Shown here piece after piece: positions 1 through 10,958 of a stretch of 64,000 nt of DNA. The stretch's first letter is position 1, and every line of letters starts with the position of its first letter. This stretch comes from Dactylis glomerata (Eukaryota > Streptophyta > Magnoliopsida > Poales > Poaceae). The notes beneath the pieces were generated by a model. It worked only from the letters and a program-made list of their open reading frames with translations. It had not been told where the DNA came from and made no database searches. The translations under genes were made by a program, and so were the position numbers. The DNA lies in assembly GCA_007115705.1 (NCBI GenBank), contig QXEO01000822.1:861892-925891 (forward strand). The letters are read 5' to 3'.

Positions 1-480
1 TTTTGTTGGAATAGTCAATGTTTTTTTTGTTATCAACATATTTTGGTAGGAAACAACGTCCTTAATAAAAAAGTATGGGTCTTATTGTAACATGGTTGCT
101 TTTTTTTTGAAGTAGTTGGTTACTTTTTGTTGTAAATCAATCTGCAGCAAGAAAATTATTATTATTTTAACTAATTTTGTAATATTCAGTTTTTCAAAAA
201 GTTGGGATGTTTTTGTTGTAATAGCATATTTTTGTTGTACGCGGGGGTTATAGTTTGTGTTGTAATACTAGGTATGACACAAATCTACCCGTCGAGTCTG
301 CGGGTTAGTTTTACAAAAAGAAAAGGGCTAAAATATAAATATTAACACAGATCTGCCTCTACAATAGGACTGTGAGTTGATTTTGCAAAACAAATCAAAT
401 GTTCCACACGCGGGAGTTTTAGTGCCATGGTACGACCGATTTTTGACAAACAAATCGGCCAGCCAATGGCTAGCACGCCC

Positions 481-617
481 CCGTATATAAACATGGAGTC
501 TATAATACCGCGGGATTTAGTTGGGGTATAGAGTACTATTACTAGGTGGGTGTTTGTGACATTGTTCAAATATAAAAACGAAAGAAGAGAAGGCAGCTTC
601 AGCCAAGTATCATCTGA
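481..617 (+). promoter_or_regulatory. Candidate core promoter and 5' UTR of the P450 gene
   Basis: A TATA-like GTATATAA lies at 483-490, about 130 bp before the P450 start codon, which would leave a 5' UTR of roughly 100 nt. A second AT-rich candidate (AAATATAAAA, about 568-577) is only about 40 bp from the ATG and would leave a very short leader. The first is therefore preferred. Positions 1-480 are AT-rich, with repeated TTTTGTTGT words, and hold no convincing gene. Confidence 0.4.
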
Positions 618-2209
618 ATGGATTATTTCCTTACAGTCGTAGTAGCAGTGCTTGTCACCATAGGCATCCACCTGCTGAGCCGAAGGAGAAGCAGAGCAAA
701 GAAAGCATGTCTGCCCCCGGGCTCACTTGGTCTGCCGGTGATTGGTCATACCCTGAGCCTTGTCCGCGGCCTGCGCGCCAACACCGTCGACCGGTTTTTT
801 CGAGACCGGATGGACAGGTACGGGCCTGTCTCGAAGCTATCGCTGATGGCCAGGCCGACAGTTCTTGTGGCCGGAGCGGCGGCCAACAAGTTCGTCTTCT
901 TCAACCGCTCGCTGGCAATGATGCAGAATGCGTCCATCCTGCGTATTCTCGGGGAGAAGAGCATTGTGGCCGTCCACGGCGACGATCACCGGCGTATCCG
1001 TGGGGCGCTACTGGAGTTCCTCAGGCCTGAGATGCTCAAGATGTACCTTGGGACGGTGGACGCCCAGGTGAGACAGCACATAGAGGAGAACTGGGCCGGC
1101 CGCACCACCGTCACGGTGCAGCCGCTGATGAAGCGGCTGACGTTCAGCATCATCTCCGCGCTAGTCGTGGGCAAGGAAACGGGCGCCGCGCGGGACGCCC
1201 TAAACCGTGAATTGGTGAAAGTTCAGGAGGGCACGGTCGCACTCCCGGTGAACCTGCCGTTCATGGCGTACGGGCGGAGCCTCAGGGCCAGCCGAAGAGC
1301 TCGACGTCTACTCAGCGGGGTCATACGAGAGAAGAAGGCTAACCTGGATCCGAACAGCGACCTCATCAGCCGCCTGCTCTCCATGACGGACGACCACGGC
1401 CAGCAGCTGCTGAGCGACGAGGAGATCGTCGACAACACATTGGCCACCCTGATTGCAGCCCATGACTCCACGGCCTCACTGATGACGTTCATGGTCCGAC
1501 AGCTCGCCGATGATCCGGCGACCCTCGCCGCTATGGTGCAAGGTACGTATGCACAGCCAAGAACATCATCATGTTGTATTATGTATAAATGGTGTTGCAT
1601 GTTGTTTGTGTGTTAATTCCGATCGGTAAAACAGAGCATCAAGATATTGCCAAGAATAAGCCTCGGGGGGAGGCTCTGCTCTGGGAAGACCTATCAAAGA
1701 TGACCTTCACATGGCGTGTCGCACAGGAGACACTTCGTATCATCTCCCCCGTCTTCGGCAACAGCAGAAGGGCGCTCGAGGACATCCAGTTCCAGGGCTA
1801 CTGCATCCCAAAAGGATGGGAGGTCGTTGCAAGTTACTTCATTTTCGACGCATTTCCTTTCTTCTAATTTTCCCAACTCTTAATTTTGGTTCCCCTTTCT
1901 TGTGTTCAGGTGTTGTGCGCTGCAACCGTGACGCACATGGACCCCAACATGTTCCACGAGCCAGCCAAGTTTGATCCCTCCCGATTCGAATCCAAGATGC
2001 CACCCTGCTCTTTCGTCGCGTTCGGCGCTGGTCCCAGACTATGCCCTGGGATAGACTTTACCAAGATGGAAACATTGGTCACCATGCACCACCTCCTCAC
2101 ACACTTCAGATGGAAGCTTTGCTGCAAGGACAACACATTCATGAGGAACCCATTCCCGTCGCCGCGACATGGCCTTCCCATACAACTCCAGCACCAGACT
2201 TCTCTTTGA
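618..2209 (+). CDS. Cytochrome P450 (CYP85 clan, CYP716/CYP728-like), three exons, 470 aa
   Basis: Exons are 618-1542, 1635-1822 and 1910-2209; introns begin GT and end AG, and the spliced frame stays open for 470 codons. The product should be an ER-anchored, heme-thiolate monooxygenase. Residues 1-20 form a hydrophobic anchor, followed by a basic stretch and a Pro-rich hinge (LPPGSLGLP, 32-40). The I-helix motif is AAHDST (about 280-285), the K-helix ExxR is ETLR (340-343), the PERF-like segment is FDPSRF (392-397), and the heme loop is FGAGPRLCPG (409-418) with ligand Cys416. Length and the motif wording PPCSFVAFG and HGLPIQL fit plant CYP716/CYP728-type enzymes, which oxidise terpenoids or related lipophiles; the substrate cannot be read from sequence. 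The exon 2 donor (GAG/GTCGTT) is weak. No stop or frameshift is seen, so the gene is probably functional. Confidence 0.93.
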
Positions 2210-2456
2210 ATGCACATCCATTAATCCTCCAGGGTTTACCTATCAGGGCTTGGTCGGTATCAAGTGTATTGAGCAGGATTGGAGAGCTATTAAATCCCAT
2301 ATGGTTGTCAATTATTCTCCCCAATCCACTTGAAATGTGGATTAACCGAACAAGGCCTTATGCGTGTCAATTGTTTTGCCTTTACCAATGTACTAAGACA
2401 AGGCTTATGCATCTTGTATATGCATATGTCAAGAATAATGAAATTATATTTGAGTA
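2210..2456 (+). other. P450 3' flank
   Basis: AT-rich sequence between the P450 stop and a MITE, expected to hold the 3' UTR. AATAATGAAA near 2434 is a possible weak polyadenylation element. No other gene is seen here. Confidence 0.35.
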
Positions 2457-2693
2457 CTCCCTCCATACCGGATTATTAGGCAATTATATATTTTAAGACA
2501 AACTTTAACCATTAATTTTAGTCAAGAAAATATGAGATATTTGACATAAAAATTATACCATTGGAAAGATCTTTTGAATATGAATCCAATGGTATAATTT
2601 TTATATAATATATCTTATATTTTCTTGATTAAAATTAAAAGTCAAAGTTTATCTCGAAGTGCGTAATTGCCCTGTAATCCGGTAGGGAGGGAG
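2457..2693. mobile_element. Stowaway (Tc1/mariner) MITE, 237 bp
   Basis: The termini are CTCCCTCCATACCGGATTA and its near-inverse, flanked by TA dinucleotides (2455-2456 and 2694-2695). The element is almost entirely palindromic, with complementary arms around CCATTGGAAAGATC / ATCCAATGG, and has no coding capacity. A second copy of the same family lies in inverted orientation at 46122-46357. Its position 250 bp past the P450 stop is typical of Stowaway insertions near grass genes. Confidence 0.93.
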
Positions 2694-2695
2694 TA

Positions 2696-3240
2696 CTAGA
2701 TTAGAAACCGTATCAGACAACACCTCCTGGGTCGCTCTCGCACGAGCGACTCCAGAGGTCCCCGAAGCCCTAGGAAGGTCACTCCCTGAACGCCGATCCC
2801 CTGGCCCTGCCGCCGCTAACGGCAGTGGCAACGCCCATCTTGCAGAATGGTAGAGGGTTGTGGCGGCGTGCAGTTGTCGTTGTCTCGTTGCGAGAGGGAT
2901 GGTGGCGGTTCCAGCACGAGGAGGACGACGAGGTGGAAGAGAGGCGGCGGTGGTGAGCAAGGCGTGTGTGGCGATGGCTTCGGTGGCGGTTCCTGCCCTG
3001 GACGGGCGTCGGTGGAGTGGCCATGTCCAGGCCCGATATGGGCCTTTGGGCGGTGCTTTCTAGCATTGTGCTGGACTCGCATCCTAGCGACGTGCAGCAC
3101 CTGCGGCGGGAGCACCTAGTCAGCGCTTGTTGCGTCGAATTTCACGTTGACACCTACCTCGCCCAGTTCCGAGAGTTAGGTGGGCCTGGCCCATTAGCTG
3201 TTTCCTCGCCCCACTTCCTGCTGAGCTTTAGCGTGCATGT
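2696..3240. other. GC-rich unassigned sequence
   Basis: A GC-rich stretch with GGCGG-type simple motifs. Short overlapping reading frames occur in several frames, but none has recognisable protein content. It could be the leader of a decayed retroelement or a gene fragment; no function is proposed. Confidence 0.3.
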
Positions 3241-3545
3241 TTTTGGTTTATGTTTCAAATTTAAAATTGTTCAAAATCGAAAATATTCAAATTCGAAATT
3301 GTTTCAAATTGGAAATATTCAAATTTAAAGTTGTTCAAAACCAAAAATGTTCAAATTTAAACTTGTTCAAAATTGGAAATGTTCAAAATTAGAATTGTTC
3401 AAATTCGAAAATGTTCAAATCTAAAAATGTTAAATTCGAAAATGTTTAAATTTAAAATTGTTCAATTTTGAAATTGTTCAAATTCAGAATCTGTTCAATT
3501 TTTTAAAATAGGTCAATTTTGAAAATCTGTTCAAATTCAAAAAAC
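3241..3545. repeat. Degenerate GTTCAAATTTGAAAAT-type tandem repeat
   Basis: About 300 bp made of diverged 15-20 bp units built from TTCAAA and AAAATTG words (for example TTCAAATTCGAAAATG). Such low-complexity tracts are common inside grass transposons. No coding potential is seen. Confidence 0.75.
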
Positions 3546-4106
3546 GAAAATAAAACAGAAAACTGAGGAAAACCGGCTCACAGACACTAAACCGACAAGA
3601 ACTAGTGAAAACCCGACCAAAATGTTCTAGAAGGTTCTTGAAACCGGTAAAACCAGAAACTGCTATTGGGCCGGCCCAAGAGGATCCAAGGAGTGTGTAA
3701 AAGCTGAAATCCATCACAACGGGCGCTAATAGGGATTGCCACCTGCGGCGGATGTGCTCGGAAGGTAGCGACATAGGCCCAGTTTGAGTTCGATCTGGGC
3801 CCTGTTTAGGTCCGATCTGGGCCCAATGAGTTGAGGATGTCTCATGCGCCTTGTATCACTAAGGGGACTAACGGTTGGCGGCTCCTGGTCTTTCAACAAT
3901 ATGTTAAACCACGTCATCTATACAAAGTCGGATTAAAAAAAATTATATGAAAAAGTATCTACACGAACATTTACATCCGAATTCAACCACCTACGGTTGT
4001 TTCGACAATTTTTAGAATCTTAAAATTCGAAAGGGAAAATAGACTTTTTCTCACTTTTATATTTTCAATTTTTTAATTTATATTGGATTAAACTTTTAGA
4101 TTTAGT

Positions 4107-4424
4107 TATATACACACATATACGCACACATATACACACATATATGCACACATATACACACATATATACACATATATACGCACACATGCACACATATATA
4201 CACATATACACACATATACACACATATACGCACACATACACACATATATATGTACACATATACACACATATACGCACATAGACACACATGTATATGCACA
4301 CATATATATACATATACATATACACACACATACACACACATACACATATATACATACATATACATATACATAATACATATACACATATACACACATACAC
4401 ACACATATACACACATGCACACAT
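4107..4424. repeat. (ACACATAT)n-type compound microsatellite
   Basis: About 320 bp of alternating CA and TA dinucleotide blocks, with occasional GCACAC interruptions. The apparent Cys/Tyr/Val proteins on the minus strand are artefacts of this repeat. Confidence 0.95.
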
Positions 4425-4504
4425 AGGCCTTAAGAGGATTGATATGATAGTAATATAAATAAGAATTTGGGTAGCTTAAGGATAACTCATGCAAATATAA
4501 TGGA

Positions 4505-4562
4505 GAAGTTAAGCGTGCTCAGCTCGGAGTAGTCTAAGGATGGGTAACCTAGTAGGAAGTCA
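4505..4562 (+). ncRNA. 5S rRNA-derived fragment (pseudogene or Cassandra-like relic)
   Basis: The stretch aligns without gaps to the interior of plant 5S rRNA as I know it, from GAAGTTAAGCGTGCT through GGATGGGTAACC to GGAAGTC, with roughly three quarters of positions identical. The best-kept parts are the internal polymerase III control regions (box A and box C). The 5' third and the far 3' end of 5S are missing, so it is not a working rRNA gene. In plants such fragments occur in Cassandra TRIM LTRs and in 5S-derived SINEs; no LTR structure can be seen around this one. Confidence 0.7.
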
Positions 4563-4904
4563 AGAAATTTGGTGTGATTTGAAAATGTTCCTAATTTGAT
4601 AAAATCCTTAAAAAAACTAAAATACTATTGTTTTTTCACATTATTTCATTTTCTATAATTTTCAAAAAAATGGTTTTTTCCGATTTTTTATTTTTTTTTG
4701 AATTTTCAAATCTTACCCGTAGCGCACCGCCCATATTACCCGCAGCGCATGGGCTGGTGCGTTACGGGTAAGTAAATTAGCCGTAGTGCACCAGCCATGC
4801 GCTACAGGTAATTAAATAGCAGTGGCGTGGTACCCGCGGCGCACCGATAATGCGCTACGGGTAACCATTTTGGTGCGCCGCGGGTAGCCATTTTTCTAGT
4901 AGTG

Positions 4905-5613
4905 TGAGGTAAAACCCCTACTTTCTGCCTTCTTGTATTGCGATGCGATACCTCGCGAGGAGTACAAGGCCTTGGTTACAAAGCTCTAACTGGCCAGAGG
5001 TAGAAGAAGCAACTTAGCCTAGCTAGAAACTCGAAATTGGGGATCCCTTCTAAGGGGCAGCCTCCCCTCCTTTTATAGCATCGAGGTCCTGCTTCCCTTC
5101 ATCAACTTGGGGAAGGGGTTGCCACAATACGGCCAAGGAGAGGGACAGCTATAGTCTTCAGTCTTTGGTGGTCTTGGTCTACGTAGAGCAGTGGCGCCGG
5201 TCCACGGGAGTGGGTGGAGGAAAGCTGATGTCCTCCTCTGGCGCCCTGCACTGTCCATCCTATTTTTAGGGGGGAGGCAACAACCACCGCGTAGCTTTAT
5301 GCTGGCACGCCAGAGCTGGTCGCCCCCTTGTCGGGGTAGCGTGGGCGATACGCTATCTTATGCTCTTACCCTTTCGCCAACACAGGATTGTGCTGAGCTG
5401 TCGCGGATCTGGTCCCTCCCCTCAAGAGGGGTCCCTCGCGAGGAGGTCTTCTGGTCCTTAGCGGTTTATCTTCGTTCTCCTCATGAGGCGCATCCTCATG
5501 AGGGTCTTTCTTGCTGGGCTTCGGTGTTCACTGCGCTCCTAGGCCGAAGCTGGGCCGTTGAAGTGGCCCAGGAGCAGGTGGACCGGGATACCCCGGTATC
5601 CAGTATACCGACA
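4905..5613 (-). mobile_element. LTR remnant, minus strand, about 0.7 kb
   Basis: Read on the minus strand the block starts TGTCGGTATACTGG (at 5613), contains a TATA-like CTATAAAAGG near 5070-5082, and ends ...GTTTTACCTCA next to the CACTA terminus. TG...CA-type ends and a core promoter suggest a retrotransposon LTR. No matching second LTR, primer-binding site or clear target duplication was found, so it may be a solo LTR or one cut by the neighbouring CACTA. The reading frame at 5191-5628 is probably fortuitous. Confidence 0.5.
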
Positions 5614-7024
5614 CATGTCGATGTTTAGTACTCATACAAGTAGTGGATATCATTATTTCACATTCTTCATTAGAAATCCAAATGGAATATTTTTTTTACG
5701 GGGTTTTGAATTCATTTGATAGTTTCAAAAGATTTTGGAAATGAAGAAAGAATAGTAATTAAGTCCCTATGATTTTAATCAAAGCGACAAGATTATAAGT
5801 TATGGATTTTGGTGTATGATTTTGTGGACGTCGTTCTAACAAATAAACACCTGGAACACTTCAATATGATTGATGTGTGTTTTAAAATCATAACCTGTTG
5901 GATAATATGTGATGCTAAATTATCTCCTATTGCGTTAGAATTTATCTTTTAAAGAGCGGTTCATTAAAATAGCAAACACTCATTTTAATAAAAAGGAAGC
6001 CATATTACTATATCAGTTATAGTATGATTCATAGAAACTTTGAGTTATACATGATAATTCAAAATTAATATGAATAAATCTTTTTAGTGTGTCTTTATGT
6101 GTAATATGGACATGTCTTCCATTAACCAAAAGTGCAAATTGTATTACAAAGTTTTGGTGCGCTCTAGAGAAAGTGTATTCTCTACAAAGGTGCTAGATGG
6201 AAGAAAATAATGGACCAAAATAAAGTTATTGACTTTATCTCGATAATGTCAGAATAGCGCAACGGAATATGTTCTGGAGCAAAGCTCTGCATTAGAAGAA
6301 AGAAAATTAATGATGAAGATCATGTTATTTTCAATTGAAGTCCTTTATTGAAGAAAATAGGATTCATGAATAATTTTGTGCCTGTTCGCAAAATACAATT
6401 CATGATTTACTTGTCATGTTATTGAAACAAGAAATATCTACGAACTATGAAGAAAGATGGTGGACCTAAATGCGAGAAATGACTTGGAGTCATGAAATCC
6501 TGTTAAGTAAAAAATGTTACTTAATTCGAAGTTACATTTAAGATTGAAAAGTAAAAGTACTTGGTCTTATTAAGTAAATATGTTACTTAAATCTTCCCAA
6601 ATAATGCAAGATTATAAGGAAGAAATGAAACTTATAAAGAAAGACATAAAAGCTCGATTTGTCATAGAAGTGTATTTTTGACAAATTCAATAGTTTGACT
6701 ACAACATGTAGCGATGCTTCAAGTCTTTTAGGTAATTAAATCCATTAGATTGTCAAAATTTCAAGTTCTTAAAATTCATTTAAGAAGAGGCAAAGTTTTG
6801 TAAACCTTTTGGAAATTAATAACTCGCGACTAGAGATCTCGATTTGATGAATGATCAAAGGATTTTGGAATTGTCCAAAATATCGAGAAGACCTATAATT
6901 TACATTAAACTGAGTGGGAGCTATAGTAATTTCTCATCATTATATGTAAAAGATATATTTTTCAGTGGGAGCTATGAAAGCTTTCTCAAATTTATATGTG
7001 ATAGACATATTTTTTGAGTGGGAG
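5614..7024 (+). mobile_element. Heavily decayed Copia internal region (left part)
   Basis: AT-rich sequence without long reading frames. The assignment rests mainly on the downstream 3' LTR and polypurine tract in the same orientation, and on repeated GTGGGAGCTAT words near 6910-7025. No 5' LTR was recognised. The first 500 bp may be unrelated flank. Confidence 0.4.
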
Positions 7025-7359
7025 TGACAAGGGTATAGATAATAGAGCCCGTCAGTTGAGTACCCCTGAGGCCCTTTAAGCTAGGCCCAATTGTAATACT
7101 AGTGAAAATACGAGTTCTTACCGTATGTCGATATTGTAATCTGTATCGGATCCTACCCGATCCTCGAGACCTGGCCACCTATATATAGGGGCCAGGAGGG
7201 GACGGTAAGGGACAGATTGAAATCAAGCCAGGTTCTATACCCACGTTTACTTTCATAGCCACCTTGTTTGACTGATTTTACCTTCAAGTTCATCTGACGC
7301 CCTATCTCCCCGATCATAAGTCCTTCATCTAGGACATTTGTCGAGTTAACCCCTCGTCA
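7025..7359 (+). repeat. Short Gypsy LTR (335 bp)
   Basis: The block begins TGACAAGGGTATAG and ends AACCCCTCGTCA, with a TATA-like CTATATATAGG near 7177-7187. It is followed at once by a typical Gypsy primer-binding site, so it is a 5' LTR. No 3' LTR is present in the window. Confidence 0.75.
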
Positions 7360-7361
7360 AT

Positions 7362-7379
7362 TGGCGCCGACCGTGGGGA
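7362..7379 (+). promoter_or_regulatory. Gypsy primer-binding site
   Basis: TGGCGCCGACCGTGGGGA directly after the LTR end. It matches the common tRNA-complementary primer site of grass Gypsy elements. Confidence 0.75.
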
Positions 7380-7396
7380 CTCTGGGCGTTGGAATC

Positions 7397-8236
7397 ATGA
7401 ATTCGACGGCTTTTTCGCTTTCAGCCAACAGCAATTCGCAAGTCGACAAAATTCAGATACCCTTCGGAACCGTCGATTTTCAACCTCACCAGTCAAGTTT
7501 CGTGCAAGTATTCGAGAGTATGGATCAAGATATGGATTTGACGATCGGAAGTCTAAACTTTCGCGTCGGATCACTAAGTTCGATTCGTCTTTCAAATCTG
7601 ACGAAACCGGATCTGTCGGCAAGTGAACCCGAGACAATAGCAATGTCGGAATCATCAGAAGGCTCTTCCAGCGAGGTAAACTCGCCAGTCAGCTTGGCAG
7701 AAGCAGAAGAAGGAAAAATCGCAGGAGGCGACGAAACCATGGAGAATCTCGACTTAGAAGCGCAACTCGAAGATCTCATGATCTACCACGACGACACCTC
7801 AGATCAATCAATAGACACCTGGAAGACATGATTAGAACTTTCTGAAGATGACAATTCGATCTTCTCAAGTTATAACGGCAAACTTGACAATCGATGCCAG
7901 ATACTCGCCATCACAGAAGACAATTCAGAAGAACTCGACGAAAACAACAATCCAGTGCTTAATCCAGCAAACATAAACAGAGGAGCAAAACACTTAGCAG
8001 AAGGAGAAACCGCAGACTCCCTCGCAACAAGGGAGAAAGTTCGACTATCAATCGATGAGTGGTGAATAATCAAAACAGCCGTAGAGCACGGGCATGCCAA
8101 TACCAACAAATTCCAGCAAAAACATGCTTTTGGGATACCATTACGTCCTAAGGTAGCAGGCAAAGCAATTAGCAAAGGAGAGGATTGAAATACAGAAAAG
8201 GAAGGACTCAGCCATTGCAGCAAGCGACGCTGCTCG
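7397..8236 (+). pseudogene. Truncated Gypsy gag-leader coding region
   Basis: An open frame runs from the ATG at 7397 to 7831 (144 codons). It encodes a Ser/Glu-rich acidic polypeptide with no catalytic domain, as is usual for the N-terminal leader of gag in this class. Similar acidic coding sequence continues to about 8236 but is broken by stops. The element then ends abruptly in AT-rich Copia-like sequence (ATGATATTCTTATATG). Only LTR, primer site and gag leader remain, so this is a 5' fragment. Confidence 0.6.
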
Positions 8237-9210
8237 ATGATATTCTTATATGTAAATGACATATTATGAATGGACTAGTTGGTATTAAGAAATTTTAATG
8301 AGTGGTATTATTAGATAAACGAAAACATTAATATCTACTAAGATAGATTGATATGTTAAATAAAACATTAAGTCGGAATCTTTTCTTAGTCAAAATTCTG
8401 AACAAGTACAGAATGGAACAAAGTCAGAGAGGAAGCTCTTGGATGACTAAATGGCTAAGGGAAACATTGAGTTGGATCTCAGTAATATAACAGTGGTTGA
8501 TAGATGTGCCACATTGTGAACGTCATCTAAAACCATGTTATGTACACGACAGTAATGTGACCCAAGTTCCTTGTGGAAAAACATGTTCTGGAATGATTTG
8601 AGAATCATTGAACAAAGGATAAGTTTGAAGAACAAGTTCTAGAACGATTTGAGAATTGTTGAACAAAAAGTTCGTCCTTGAGGTTCCAGGTAGAACTGAG
8701 GACATATGTGTGACAGAAAAGTAAGCTTGGCTGCAAGTGCAAGTTTACCAGGTTGAAAATATGCTAAAGACTTAGATAAATGGAAGCGCGGTTAGACATC
8801 AAAGTTGCACTCTACACCTCCGATTATATCTACATAAATTGAAAAGGTTAGAGGCTACTTGAAAGCGGCAAGTATAATGTTATGGCCTTGAAAGTTCGAC
8901 TTTAAAATGAGTGTGTTTCTGGTATGCATGGTGACAGAGAAAGTTTATCTGTAACTGATCGAATGCCATTGCAAACACCAGAATACAAAGTCGCACTCTT
9001 CTGCCAAAACATGTATACTTTAATGACATTTTTTTAATGATGAAATAATGTCAAACTGGTTGACAAGTTGCAAAGAATATAAAAGGTCTGAGTTTTATAG
9101 ATCATTGAACACTCTCTCATGAGCAAGCATGGTCAAGAACACATATGTCTGATATGATATCATGATTGAATGCAGCTAGATTATTTTGTACTCTAGTGCA
9201 AGTGGGAGAC
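8237..9210 (+). mobile_element. Decayed Copia internal region (right part) with polypurine tract
   Basis: No long frame survives. GATGATATTCTTATATG at the left edge may be a relic of the YVDDI reverse-transcriptase motif. The 3' end carries AAGTGGGAGAC (9200-9210), which matches the polypurine tract that precedes BARE/Angela-type 3' LTRs. Confidence 0.55.
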
Positions 9211-10958
9211 TAAAGGAGATATGCCCTAGAGGCACGTAATAAAAGTGTATTTTTGTGCCATATCTCATTTATTCATAATATTATATGTCATGCTATAACT
9301 GTATTAAGCAGAAACATTAATACACGTGTGACATATAAGAAAAGGGTCACTGGTTAACTCTAGCAAACCAACTCATGTGTGATCTGATGATCAAGGTTTC
9401 CTAGTCATGGGAAAATGCGTCAATGAACATTGAGGTCATGTTGGATATGATGGACACACAGCCAAAGTACTGTTAATGCAACTAGACCAGTCACAAAGTT
9501 TAACACTGCATATAACTAAGAAACAAAGTAATCAGTTCCTTAGACCATGAGGTCACTACATAATCAGTACATCTGGAGGCTGCTTTGATTGCATCAACCG
9601 TCATCACGTAACTGGGTGACTGAAAAGATATCTCTTGGGTATGCCAAAGGAGTGGGTAGAGCAGTGTGAACCAAGAGCGGGATTTGCCCATCCACGTGAT
9701 GGATAGATACTCTAGGCCCACTCAGTGACAATTGCATATACGAGCTTGCAAGCATGTGACTAGGTCACGGAGTATGCAATGTCATGAGACGAGTTGAAAG
9801 ACTTGTCAGACAAGGGTGAACGCGATATGGAGATATCGGTGATCTAACCTCGAACAAGATCTAGTATTGTGAGGCAAAGGGAATAGAATACTACGTTTAC
9901 TGATCAACAAAGAGTTTTGTGGAATGCCCAGGGATTAGCACGGTTTTCCAGAACTGATTGTTGATCATTGATTGGAGAGGGGTCTCGATCATGTCTGGCG
10001 TATTCCTTGACCTGTAGGGTGTCACGCTGAAGGGTATATGACGCTTAGGGGTAGATTTGGTATTACTGGAAGTTGTAGGGAGGTATCCAAAAAAGTTCCG
10101 GGCAATATCGAAAAGGTTCCGAAGACACCGGAAATGTTCCGGACTTTATGGAAGTTGTATCATTGAAAGAATTATGCCAAGTTATTGATTAATTAATGAG
10201 TTTAGTATTTAATTAAAGTAATTAAATATTAAAAGATAATTAATTAATACAAGAAAAAAATGGGAAATCCCTAATGGGCTTGGCCCATTAGGGTGACCGG
10301 CCAAGGCAAAGCCTAGGTCGCCCTAGGGCTGCCCTAGGGCCGACTACGGTTTTTGGGGCGCCTGCCTAGGGGAGGCTCACCCCGGGGAGGTGCTACCTAG
10401 CCCCTCCCACTATATAAACCCCCCATAGCCCCCCTTGGCTGATTCATTCCTCTCCCTTCCTCTCTTCCTCCTGGCTTGGCTCCCACGTTTGGAGCTGTGT
10501 AAGCGGGTTGAAGGAAACCTTCTGTTTCAGACACCGCCGCGCTGTCGTATTTCCAGTCTAAATCCACCTTCTTCTGCTGCTCTGCTAGACCGGAGCCTGT
10601 ACGACGTTTATACACTGTATGTGTGTAATCCCTCGGAGGCGCTGCTTGTGCAGTGCTATGTCGTTGTGCCCGTGCTGTTGCACTGGCGTCATGGTGCCGT
10701 AGCACCATGGCGCCGTGACATCATGGTGCTATGCCGCCATGCTGATGCGGTGCTGGTCTTCTTCGACTGGTACGACTACACGACCTTGAGGTCGGCTACG
10801 GTTGTCTTCATCGACAATGTTCGTGCGGGAACATTCCCGCGCACTTGGTCTTCAAGGGTATGAACACTGCCGCTATTCCGTTACTGTTCAACTACGTAGA
10901 TAGATCATGAGCTATGGGTGTAGAGAAATTTGTTTGTTTTCTGCTTTGAACCCCAACA
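9211..10958 (+). repeat. Copia 3' LTR, BARE/WIS/Angela-like (1748 bp)
   Basis: The block starts TAAAGGAGATATGCCCTAGAGGC, a mutated form of the usual TGTTGG(A)ATATGCCCTAGAGGC start, and ends ...AACCCCAACA. Length near 1.75 kb is typical of the group. A TATA box (CTATATAAAC) is at about 10411-10420. The polypurine tract just upstream shows it is a 3' LTR in plus orientation. Loss of the terminal TGTTGG suggests an old, immobile copy. Confidence 0.8.

Larger units (their letters stand above)
3546..4904. mobile_element. Right-end remnant of a non-autonomous CACTA element
   Basis: The right terminus TTTTTCTAGTAGTG at 4891-4904 is the inverse of a CACTACTAGAAAAA end. It is preceded at 4715-4890 by repeated subterminal motifs such as ACCCGTAGCGCACC and TGCGCTACGGGTA. 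The block near 3926-4000 (GTCGGATTA... ACATCCGAATTCAACC) resembles 43150-43215 inside the mini-CACTA at 35965-43332, so the two are probably one family. No matching left end was found, so the start given is approximate and the element may be truncated. It contains the microsatellite and the 5S-like fragment listed separately. Confidence 0.6.

Noticed and set aside
707..2217. Other-frame open stretches over the P450 exons, for example 707-1030 plus and 1223-1600 minus
   Set aside because: They are shadows of the GC-rich coding exons; the spliced P450 frame explains the region fully.
3546..3600. Possible left end of the CACTA that finishes at 4904
   Set aside because: No CACTA-type terminus with matching subterminal repeats was found upstream, so only the right end is claimed.
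4065..4494. Minus-strand frames of 104-130 aa rich in Cys, Tyr and Val
   Set aside because: They are translations of the CA/TA microsatellite in different frames, with no protein-like composition.
10397..10863. Open frames of 103 and 142 aa near 10.4-10.9 kb
   Set aside because: They lie within the Copia LTR just after its TATA box and have no recognisable content.
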